From NCBI GenBank assembly GCA_007123335.1, contig SKLG01000418.1, positions 1 through 7,266 of the forward strand: a stretch of 7,266 bases of DNA, given 5' to 3'. The position numbers were made by a program, and so were the translations under genes. The notes beneath the pieces were generated by a model. The model was not told the DNA's origin and ran no database searches. It saw only the letters and a list, made by a program, of their open reading frames with translations. This document shows positions 1 to 5,937 of this stretch, in pieces (the first letter of the stretch is position 1; the number at the start of each line of letters is the position of its first letter). Origin of the DNA: Anaerolineae bacterium (GTDB taxonomy: Bacteria; Chloroflexota; Anaerolineae; UBA1429).

Positions 1-470
1 CGCTGGTGGGCGAGCATGTGACCCAATTGCTGGCCCGACATTACCGCACCCTGGATGAGCTCATGGACGCCTCCACCGACGACCTCCGGGCGTTGCGCGA
101 TATTGGCCCAGAGGTGGCGCAGAGCATTGCAGCCTTTTTCGACGAGGAGCGCAATCTTCAGGAGGTAAAGGCGCTGCTTGACGCCGGCATCGAGCTGAAC
201 AACCCGCTCTATGCTGGCGAGGATGGCGACAGCCCGCTCCAGGGGCTGACCTTTGTCTTTACCGGCGAGCTAGAGCGCTGGACGCGAGACGAGGTGCAGC
301 GCCTGGTGGAGCGTCTCGGTGGCCGGGCTACAAGCTCCGTGAGTGGCCAGACCGATTATGTCGTCGCCGGTCCAGGCGCCGGCTCCAAGCTGGACGAAGC
401 GCGGCAACGCGAGATACCGGTTCTGGATGAGAGCGAGTTTGTCGAGCTCATCGAGGAAAAGGGCGGCTGA
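1..470 (+). CDS. ligA: NAD-dependent DNA ligase LigA, C-terminal part (5' end outside the window)
   Basis: LigA seals nicks in duplex DNA during replication and repair using NAD+. Only the last ~155 codons are present, with the first complete codon at position 3 and the stop at 468-470. The visible N-terminal part (DLRALRDIGPEVAQSIAAFF) is a helix-hairpin-helix segment of the kind that contacts DNA. It is followed by a BRCT domain that begins at LQGLTFVFTGEL, continues through LVERLGGRATSSVSGQTDYV and VVAGPGAGSKLDEA, and ends with VLDESEFVELI. HhH followed by a terminal BRCT is the standard end of bacterial LigA. The catalytic adenylation domain, OB fold and zinc finger lie upstream, outside the window. 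The stop codon overlaps the start of the DUF72 gene by one base (TGATG), so the two are probably co-transcribed and translationally coupled. The 5' boundary is a window edge, not a true start. Confidence 0.95.
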   Translation, partial: LVGEHVTQLLARHYRTLDELMDASTDDLRALRDIGPEVAQSIAAFFDEERNLQEVKALLDAGIELNNPLYAGEDGDSPLQGLTFVFTGELERWTRDEVQRLVERLGGRATSSVSGQTDYVVAGPGAGSKLDEARQREIPVLDESEFVELIEEKGG

Positions 471-1201
471 TGAGCGAGGGGCGCATCCGCATCGGCACAT
501 CGGGCTGGCACTATCCACACTGGCGCGGCCCCTTTTACCCCGCCGATCTGCCCCCCGCCGAGATGCTGGCCTACTATGCGCAACGTCTCGACACCGTGGA
601 GGTGAATAACAGCTTTTACCGGCTGCCCGAGAAGGACACCTTTGTGACGTGGCGCGACACCACGCCGGCGGATTTCCTCTTTGCCGTCAAGGCCAGCCGC
701 TACATCACCCACATGAAAAAGCTCAAGGATCCCGAGCAACCGGTGGCGGCCATCCTCGAACGCATCCGCCTACTCGACCACAAGCTTGGCCCGCTGCTCT
801 TTCAACTGCCGCCCCGCTGGCGCGCCAACGTCCCCCGCCTGCGCGCTTTCCTCGCCGCCCTACCCACCGGGCTGCGCTACACGTTCGAGTTCCGCGACCC
901 CACCTGGTTTGTCCCCGAGGTGTACGACCTGCTGGCCGAGCATGATGCCGCCCTATGCATCCACGATTTTCGCGGCCACGAGTCGCCCAAAGAGGTGATC
1001 AGCGATTGGGTATACATTCGCCTCCATGGCCCTGAAGAGGGATACCAGGGGCGCTACACCACTCAGCAGTTGGCCGGTTGGGCCGGAGCGATCTCCACAT
1101 GGACGCGGCAGGGTCGAGACGTCTACTGTTATTTCAACAACGATATGGCCGGCTATGCCGTATCCGAGGCCTTGGAGCTGCAAGCCATGCTCGGACGTTG
1201 A
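470..1201 (+). CDS. DUF72 (YecE-family) domain protein
   Basis: This 243-aa protein is a full-length member of the DUF72/YecE family, predicted to be a soluble TIM-barrel protein; the biochemical role of the family is not established. Family blocks seen in order are IGTSGWHYPHW (about residues 8-18), VEVNNSFYRLP (43-53), FAVKASRYITHMKKL (71-85), LGPLLFQLPPR, FEFRDPTWF, CIHDF (163-167), YIRLHGP (182-188) and YFNNDMAGYAV (221-231). Conserved His, Asp, Asn and Arg residues are all present, so the barrel looks intact. There is no signal peptide or membrane segment. The ATG at 470 overlaps the ligA stop by one base, and a purine-rich stretch (GAGGAAAAGGG) inside the end of ligA can serve as ribosome binding site. 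The family call is secure; no specific reaction can be assigned. Confidence 0.93.
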   Translation: MSEGRIRIGTSGWHYPHWRGPFYPADLPPAEMLAYYAQRLDTVEVNNSFYRLPEKDTFVTWRDTTPADFLFAVKASRYITHMKKLKDPEQPVAAILERIRLLDHKLGPLLFQLPPRWRANVPRLRAFLAALPTGLRYTFEFRDPTWFVPEVYDLLAEHDAALCIHDFRGHESPKEVISDWVYIRLHGPEEGYQGRYTTQQLAGWAGAISTWTRQGRDVYCYFNNDMAGYAVSEALELQAMLGR

Positions 1202-1230
1202 CCTTTCCTCGCGCGAGCCTCCCCACGCGT

Positions 1231-1259
1231 TTGGGTGTCCCTGATCTCCGGTCTATAAT
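1231..1259 (+). promoter_or_regulatory. Predicted sigma-70-type promoter of the two-component operon
   Basis: A perfect TATAAT (-10) lies at 1254-1259. TTGGGT (-35-like, matching the TTG of TTGACA) lies at 1231-1236, giving a 17-base spacer. The predicted transcript would start near 1266 and leave a leader of about 30 bases before the ATG at 1297. It sits in the only gap between the DUF72 gene and the kinase gene. The -10 box and spacing are strong; the -35 is only half matched. Transcription start is inferred, not observed. Confidence 0.6.
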
Positions 1260-1296
1260 AGATGTTCAAAGCTAACCCTATTCTTTGGTGCACGCC

Positions 1297-3258
1297 ATGA
1301 TCACATTCACCACCGGCTCCCCGGATTTAGATAACCTGCTCGAAGAACTGCGTATCGGTGACAATGTTGTCTTTTACGCCGATACGCCCAACGCCTATGT
1401 GCCCTTTGTCGCCACGCTAGCCCGTTATCTGGCTTCCTCGCCCGAGCCGTTGATCTATGTTCGCTCCTCAGGTCTGCTCGACGATACTGTGATAGACCTG
1501 CCGCACGTTCGCATCCTGAACGCCGCCGACCTCGTTGCCGAGGGAGATGCGGTGTTGGCCTTGGCCGAAGAAGCGCGGCGCATCGGCCCGATGGTCTACT
1601 ATGTCTTTGATCCTTTGTATACCTGGTCTCAATGGCTGCCGGGCGTCGAGGAGGACGAACTGGGGCGATTTTTCACCACCATCTGCCCGCTCCTTTACCA
1701 GTTGCAGTCCATCGCCTATTGGGTCTTGCTCCGTGGGCATCATCAGTCGACGACCTTGGCGCGCATCAAGGAATGCACCCAGGTTTTCATACGGCTCGAA
1801 GGGGGCGACATCCCCCATGCTCAGAATGAGTTGCTGTTCACTCCCATCAAAGTGCTGGAGCGTTATTCTGAGGACATGTTCCGCCCCCACCGGGTGACGA
1901 TGATCGATGGGCAGCTCAACGTCATGCCTCTGCCAATAGAGGCGGCCAGCCGTAGCGAGTATGTCGAGGCACTGACCGACAAGAACCGCGAGTTGGCCGA
2001 GCTCCGCGACGCGCTGGATCGGAGCAATCGCGCCCTGCAAAGCCGCAACGAGGAGCTGGATGTGCTCAACCGTCAGCTCTCGGAGCAGAACCGCCTCTAC
2101 CGCTCTCTGCGCGCTAACCTCGATCATCTTGAAGCCCTCTTTCGAGCCGGGCGCGAGATCGGCTCCACCTTGATGGTCGATCAGGTGCGGCAGGCCATCG
2201 TGCGTGCGGCGCAACGGGTGTTCAATGCTCGGGGGGCAAGACTACGCATCTCGGATGGGGGCACAACCTTTGCCCTCGCAGAGGGCGACTTTATTCCCCA
2301 CGGCGGCCTGCCCAGTGAGGACGCTCTGGACGAGCTTTGCACCAGGGTGATCGAGTCCGGCAGCGTGCACAGCTTGTCCGTCGACGGAGGCGGTAGCCTG
2401 GCAGTGGCGCCCATTACCATTCGCGGCCGCGCCTGGGGCACTCTGGAGCTGGCAGCGCCCGATGTCCGTCTGGATAGCGACGACGTGCGCACGCTTCTCG
2501 GATTTCTCGTCCTGGAGGCCGGCATCGCCCTGGACAACGCCCACCTGCACCGCGAGACCGAGATACAGGGAGAACAACTGCGCTCCTTTATCGAGGATGT
2601 CATCGTCAGCGAGGAACGCGACAACCGCCGGCTGGCCTTTGATCTCCACGATGGGCTGGTGCAGATGATCGTCGCATCCTTTCAGCATCTACAGACCGCT
2701 CAGGCCTGGCAGGATCGTGATCCCGGAGCGGCAGAGCGCGAGTTCGCCCACGGCATCCGCTTGCTGCGCCAGTCGATCAACGAGGCCAGGCGTCTCATCG
2801 CCCAACTGCGGCCTCCGGGCCTGGACGACCTGGGGCTTGCCCACGCGCTGCGGCTGTTTAGCGCGCAGATGAGCGAGGAGGCTGATTGGCAGGTCTCCAT
2901 CGACATCGATCCTGCCTGGCCCGCCCTATCGTCCGAACTAGAGGCGGCCTTGTTCCGCATCGTCCAGGAGGCCATCAACAACGCGCGCAAATATGCCCGG
3001 GCCAGCCGGGCGCGCATCCGTCTGGTAGCCCACGCCGACGAACTGTGCGTCATGGTGCGCGATTGGGGCCAAGGCTTTGATCCAGCCGAGATCGGTGCTG
3101 AGGGTAGCTGCGAGAGCGGCATCGGCCTGGTGGGCATCCGTGAGCGCGCCCGTCACTGGGGCGGGCATTGCCAGATCCATAGCCGGCCAGGTCAGGGCAC
3201 CACCGTGACGGTCTGCATCCCACGCCTTTACGCTCAAGAGGTCCCATCTCATGATTAG
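1297..3258 (+). CDS. Soluble hybrid-domain sensor histidine kinase (KaiC-like + coiled coil + GAF + HisKA_3 + HATPase)
   Basis: This 653-aa cytosolic sensor kinase is predicted to autophosphorylate on His and pass the phosphate to the adjacent response regulator. Residues ~1-212 form a KaiC/RAD55-like fold (LRIGDNVVFYADT at 18-30, YYVFDPL at 101-107, IAYWVLLRGHH from 139) with no Walker A motif. Residues ~220-280 are a heptad-like coiled coil. A GAF domain follows (~281-420, ending LDNAHLHRE). The HisKA_3 dimerisation helix carries LHDGLVQ with phospho-acceptor His451; the HDxxxQ pattern suggests phosphatase activity too. The HATPase_c domain has its N box at EAINNARKYA (Asn561/562), DWGQGFD at 589-595, and GIGLVGIRERA from 608. 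No transmembrane segment is present, so the signal is intracellular. The start is uncertain: ATG 1297 is chosen because it leads directly into the fold, while in-frame TTG 1285 and GTG 1288 are alternatives. No strong ribosome binding site is visible. It overlaps the regulator gene by 8 bases. Confidence 0.93.
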   Translation: MITFTTGSPDLDNLLEELRIGDNVVFYADTPNAYVPFVATLARYLASSPEPLIYVRSSGLLDDTVIDLPHVRILNAADLVAEGDAVLALAEEARRIGPMVYYVFDPLYTWSQWLPGVEEDELGRFFTTICPLLYQLQSIAYWVLLRGHHQSTTLARIKECTQVFIRLEGGDIPHAQNELLFTPIKVLERYSEDMFRPHRVTMIDGQLNVMPLPIEAASRSEYVEALTDKNRELAELRDALDRSNRALQSRNEELDVLNRQLSEQNRLYRSLRANLDHLEALFRAGREIGSTLMVDQVRQAIVRAAQRVFNARGARLRISDGGTTFALAEGDFIPHGGLPSEDALDELCTRVIESGSVHSLSVDGGGSLAVAPITIRGRAWGTLELAAPDVRLDSDDVRTLLGFLVLEAGIALDNAHLHRETEIQGEQLRSFIEDVIVSEERDNRRLAFDLHDGLVQMIVASFQHLQTAQAWQDRDPGAAEREFAHGIRLLRQSINEARRLIAQLRPPGLDDLGLAHALRLFSAQMSEEADWQVSIDIDPAWPALSSELEAALFRIVQEAINNARKYARASRARIRLVAHADELCVMVRDWGQGFDPAEIGAEGSCESGIGLVGIRERARHWGGHCQIHSRPGQGTTVTVCIPRLYAQEVPSHD

Positions 3259-3904
3259 TGTGCTGCTGGTCGATGATCAGACCATTGTTCGTCAAGGATT
3301 GCGCTCGCTCCTCTCCCTCGAGTCCGATGTCGTCGTTGTTGGCGAAGCCGCCGATGGACGACAGGCCGTCGAGCTTGTACAGCGTCTGTCGCCTGACATT
3401 GTACTGCTGGATGTGCGCATGCCGCACATGGACGGCCTGCAGGCGCTGCGCCGGATCAAGGCCATCGCTCCTCAAGTGAGCGTCATCATGGTCACCCTGT
3501 ACGATGACCCCAATTATTTGCTGGAGGCGGTATCCGCCGGGGCGGCGGGATATATCCTCAAGGATGCTACGCGCCAGGAGCTGATCCGCGCCGTGCGCCT
3601 GATCGCCGAAGGCGGCGCTATCATTGCCCCGACGATGATGCCCGACTTGTTGCGCCAGATGGAGCGCCTGATGGCGACCCAGGGGAGCCCTCTTCTGACC
3701 GATGCACTTCAGGACACCCTCACTGAACGCGAGATCGAGGTGCTCAGGCTCATCGCCGAGGGCTGCACCAACCAGCAGATCGCCGAGATGCTGATCATCA
3801 GCCCTACCACGGTCAAGACCCACGTGCAGAACATCCTCCAAAAGCTGAACGTCTCCGATCGTACCCAGGCGGCCGTCTATGCCGTGCGCAGCGGCCTGAT
3901 CTGA
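3251..3904 (+). CDS. NarL/FixJ-type response regulator with LuxR helix-turn-helix
   Basis: This 217-aa DNA-binding response regulator is the probable partner of the upstream histidine kinase. The receiver domain (about residues 1-120) has the acidic pair Asp8-Asp9, phospho-acceptor Asp54 in LLDVRMPHMDG, switch Thr82, Tyr101 and Lys104 (GYILKDA), so all key residues for phosphorylation are kept. A linker (~121-153) leads to a LuxR-type HTH (~154-217), with LTEREIEVLRLIAEG, NQQIAEMLIISPTTVKTHV and NILQKLNVSDRTQA. The ATG lies inside the end of the kinase gene. AAGAGGT at 3235-3241 provides a ribosome binding site nine bases upstream. The 8-base overlap and HisKA_3/NarL pairing make this a cognate pair. 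Target genes are not shown by the sequence; self-regulation or control of the downstream genes is possible. Confidence 0.96.
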   Translation: MISVLLVDDQTIVRQGLRSLLSLESDVVVVGEAADGRQAVELVQRLSPDIVLLDVRMPHMDGLQALRRIKAIAPQVSVIMVTLYDDPNYLLEAVSAGAAGYILKDATRQELIRAVRLIAEGGAIIAPTMMPDLLRQMERLMATQGSPLLTDALQDTLTEREIEVLRLIAEGCTNQQIAEMLIISPTTVKTHVQNILQKLNVSDRTQAAVYAVRSGLI

Positions 3905-4003
3905 GCGCTCGCGCAGAACACCTACCGCATGGGGCGGCATAGCACGCGTTCTGATCGATGTGCGCTGCCCATCGCCAAATCTCCTCCGCTTGACCCCGTC
4001 CTC

Positions 4004-4065
4004 TTATCCTCCATTCAGAGGATAGCTCACCAAAGAATACTCCGAATGGGGGATGTTCTGTCCCC
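4004..4065 (+). promoter_or_regulatory. Mutually exclusive RNA hairpins (candidate attenuator-like or termination element)
   Basis: Three stems share bases and cannot all form. Stem A pairs TATCCTC (4005-4011) with GAGGATA (4018-4024) around a 6-base loop. Stem B pairs TATCCTCCATTC (4005-4016) with GAATGGGGGATG (4044-4055): ten Watson-Crick and two G-U pairs, with a 27-base loop. Stem C pairs GGGGA (4049-4053) with TCCCC (4061-4065). B competes with both A and C. No stem is followed by a T-run, so intrinsic termination is doubtful. The base pairing is seen; the regulatory role is inference, and no known riboswitch class was recognised. Confidence 0.3.
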
Positions 4066-4109
4066 ACCTGCTGTGTCATAATCACAAAGGACCTACGGGA
4101 TGAATAGTG

Positions 4110-4123
4110 CATGATGCATCATG
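4110..4123. repeat. 14-bp perfect palindrome, possible operator
   Basis: CATGATGCATCATG is identical to its reverse complement. It lies about 125 bases before the start of the glutamate-synthase-like gene and about 28 bases downstream of a weak -10-like CATAAT. A symmetric site of this length could bind a dimeric regulator. A palindrome this long is expected by chance roughly once per 16 kb, so on its own it is only suggestive. Confidence 0.35.
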
Positions 4124-4236
4124 ACATCCCCGCTGCGGAGTCTTGGCAAGATCGCAGGCCATGTCCCGGCTCTGGATTTGGCGCTCGCCCAAGCTGCCCA
4201 GTGGGCCCACGTTGTGGTTACCCTAGATTTCCTTTG

Positions 4237-4243
4237 AAGGAGG
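4237..4243 (+). promoter_or_regulatory. Strong ribosome binding site that fixes the start at 4249
   Basis: AAGGAGG lies five bases before ATG 4249 and is a near-perfect Shine-Dalgarno sequence. It decides between this start and the upstream in-frame ATGs at 4111 and 4114, which have no such site. Confidence 0.85.
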
Positions 4244-4248
4244 ACGCT

Positions 4249-5847
4249 ATGCCAAATCTCGCGCGACCCAATGCCAATGACGTTTCGCAGACAGCCAACC
4301 GTTCCCGCGATGTCGTGCCCCAATCGGGCATCTGCAGCCGTTGCGTCGATGGCTGTACCGGGAATTGTGAGGTGTTCAAGTCGACCTTTCGCGGTCGTGA
4401 GGTGATCTATCCTGGCCCCTTTGGCGCCATCACCGCCGGCGGCGACAAGGACTATCCGGTGGACCTGTCCCACTTTAACATCCATGGCTATGCGTTGGGC
4501 GCCGAGGGCCTGCCCGAAGGCGTCGAGGCTACGCCAGACAGCACCCTCTTTACGTTTGTTGACACCGAGGTCGAGATCGGCAACGGCTCTGGCAATCATG
4601 AGCGCCTGAGCATGCCTATCATCAGTGGCGCCCTGGGCTCCACCGAGATCGCGCGGGCCAACTGGGAGCACTTTGCCGTCGGCGCCGCCATCTCGGGCAT
4701 TGTGCTCACCTGTGGCGAGAATGTGTGCGGCATCGATCCGGAGCTAGAGCTGGATCGCCATGGCAAGATCGTCGAGTCGCCAGAGCTGCGCCGCCGCGTG
4801 GATTGGTACCGCCGTTACCACAACGGCTATGGCGACATTCATGTGCAGATGAACGTCGAGGATACCCGCTTTGGCGTGGCCGAATTCGCCATCTCCAAGC
4901 TGGGCGTCGAGACCATCGAGCTCAAGTGGGGACAGGGCGCCAAGTGCATCGGCGGTGAGATCAAGGTGGATACCCTGGATCGCGCCCTGGAGTTGCAGGG
5001 GCGGGGTTATCTGGTCACTCCTGATCCTTCGCAGGGCGCCATGCAGCAGGCTTACAAGAATGGCGCCATCAAGCAGTTCGAGCGGCACTCGCGGCTGGGC
5101 TTTGTCGCCGAAGAGACCTTTGCTTCGGAGGTCGAGCGGTTGCGCAGCCTCGGCGCCAAACGTGTCACCCTCAAGACCGGCGCCTACCCGATGCGCGAAC
5201 TGGCCATGGCCATCAAGTGGTCTTCCGATTGCGGCATCGACCTGCTGACCATCGACGGCGCGCCTGGCGGCACGGGCATGAGCCCCTGGCGCATGATGGT
5301 CGAGTGGGGCGTGCCCACCGTCTACCTCGAGGCCATGACCTATGAGCTGTGTGAGATGCTGGCGGCCAAGGGCAAGCACGTGCCCGACATAGCCATCGGC
5401 GGCGGTTTGTCCACCGAGGACCATCTCTTTAAGGTCATCGCGCTGGGTGCGCCACATGTCAAGGCCGCTTGCCTGGGGCGGGCGATCATGATCCCCGGCA
5501 TGGTGGGCAAGAACATCGCTCACTGGCTCAAGGACGGCAATCTGCCCCGCAGCGTGTCGCAGTATGGCAGCTCGGTGGAAGAGATTTTTGTGAGCTATCA
5601 GACCCTCAGGGACCGCTTTGGCGCAGAGGTCGATGATTTGCCTCTGGGGGCCGTTGGGTTGTATACCTATGTGGACAAGCTGCGCGTCGGCCTGCAGCAG
5701 TTAATGGCCGGCAGCCGCAACTTTACGCTGAGCACCATCTCGCGGCATGATCTGGCAGCGCTCACGCGCGAGGCGGCCGATGTCACCGGCATCGAGTACG
5801 TCATGGATGCCTACCGCCAGGAAGCATTGGATATCATCAACAGCTAG
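4249..5847 (+). CDS. FMN-binding glutamate synthase family protein (stand-alone GltB-type synthase domain)
   Basis: This 532-aa protein is built around the FMN/TIM-barrel synthase domain of glutamate synthase. Domain motifs in order: MPIISGALGSTEIARANWEH (ending in the TCGE block at 155-158), equivalent to the GltB 'SFGALS' region; KWGQGAKCIGG (226-236), matching the 'QGAKPG' loop; TIDGAPGGTGMSPW (334-347), matching the 'GHDGGTGASP' loop; and IGGGLSTEDHLFKVIALGA (383-401) then CLGRA (408-412), the FMN phosphate site. There is no N-terminal glutaminase domain and no C-terminal GXGXG domain. The usual GltB Fe-S cysteine cluster after the FMN site is absent. Instead, four cysteines lie near the N terminus (C29-x2-C32-x3-C36-x3-C40), possibly holding an Fe-S cluster. 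The last ~100 residues are a helical tail. True glutamate synthase activity is uncertain; relatives include methylamine-glutamate methyltransferase-type and archaeal-type synthase subunits. No GltD-like partner lies in the window. Confidence 0.85.
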   Translation: MPNLARPNANDVSQTANRSRDVVPQSGICSRCVDGCTGNCEVFKSTFRGREVIYPGPFGAITAGGDKDYPVDLSHFNIHGYALGAEGLPEGVEATPDSTLFTFVDTEVEIGNGSGNHERLSMPIISGALGSTEIARANWEHFAVGAAISGIVLTCGENVCGIDPELELDRHGKIVESPELRRRVDWYRRYHNGYGDIHVQMNVEDTRFGVAEFAISKLGVETIELKWGQGAKCIGGEIKVDTLDRALELQGRGYLVTPDPSQGAMQQAYKNGAIKQFERHSRLGFVAEETFASEVERLRSLGAKRVTLKTGAYPMRELAMAIKWSSDCGIDLLTIDGAPGGTGMSPWRMMVEWGVPTVYLEAMTYELCEMLAAKGKHVPDIAIGGGLSTEDHLFKVIALGAPHVKAACLGRAIMIPGMVGKNIAHWLKDGNLPRSVSQYGSSVEEIFVSYQTLRDRFGAEVDDLPLGAVGLYTYVDKLRVGLQQLMAGSRNFTLSTISRHDLAALTREAADVTGIEYVMDAYRQEALDIINS

Positions 5848-5865
5848 TCAAGACCAGGAGTCTCT

Positions 5866-5903
5866 GCCGGGCGCTTGCGTCGGTGGTGACGCGAGCGCCC
5901 GGC
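5866..5903 (+). terminator. Long GC-rich hairpin after the glutamate-synthase-like gene
   Basis: GCCGGGCGCT (5866-5875) pairs perfectly with AGCGCCCGGC (5894-5903). A T-G wobble (5876/5893) follows, then GCGTC (5877-5881) pairs with GACGC (5888-5892) around the 6-base loop GGTGGT. The result is a 16-pair stem beginning 18 bases after the stop codon. No T-run follows (the next bases are CGATTGTGC), so it is either a terminator of the type lacking a U-tract or an intercistronic RNA stability/processing hairpin. The structure is certain; its role is inferred from its position. Confidence 0.55.
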
Positions 5904-5937
5904 CGATTGTGCTGCTCAGGTATGGGAAAAGATTCCG

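Larger units (their letters stand above)
3905..4248 (+). other. 344-base intergenic region rich in inverted repeats
   Basis: No credible gene is seen. The frame open from ATG 4111 into the glutamate-synthase-like gene would add 46 residues without family resemblance and without a ribosome binding site, so it is treated as leader. The region holds competing hairpins at 4004-4065, a weak -10-like CATAAT at 4077-4082 without a convincing -35, a 14-bp palindrome at 4110-4123, and a 10-bp palindrome GTGGGCCCAC at 4201-4210. No classic hairpin plus T-run terminator for the two-component operon was found. It could be a regulated leader of the downstream gene, or simply the gap between two transcription units. 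Confidence 0.6.

Noticed and set aside
1208..1217. Palindrome CTCGCGCGAG after the DUF72 gene, considered as a terminator
   Set aside because: It has no loop and no T-run, so it cannot form a normal terminator hairpin.
1468..2214. 248-codon open frame on the - strand
   Set aside because: Antisense to the kinase N-terminal and coiled-coil regions; no ribosome binding site or domain seen.
3050..3940. 296-codon open frame on the - strand opposite the response regulator
   Set aside because: It covers the whole regulator and the end of the kinase antisense, has no recognisable domain, and is expected from GC-rich codon use on the opposite strand.
4077..4082. CATAAT as a -10 box for the glutamate-synthase-like gene
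   Set aside because: No acceptable -35 at 16-18 bases upstream, so it is not listed as a promoter.
4111..4248. In-frame N-terminal extension of the glutamate-synthase-like protein from ATG 4111
   Set aside because: No ribosome binding site at 4111, the start lies within a palindrome, the residues do not resemble the family, and AAGGAGG at 4237-4243 points to ATG 4249.
4744..5523. 259-codon open frame on the - strand
   Set aside because: It lies entirely antisense to conserved motifs of the glutamate-synthase-family protein; low-complexity, His/Asp/Gly-rich translation with no family resemblance.
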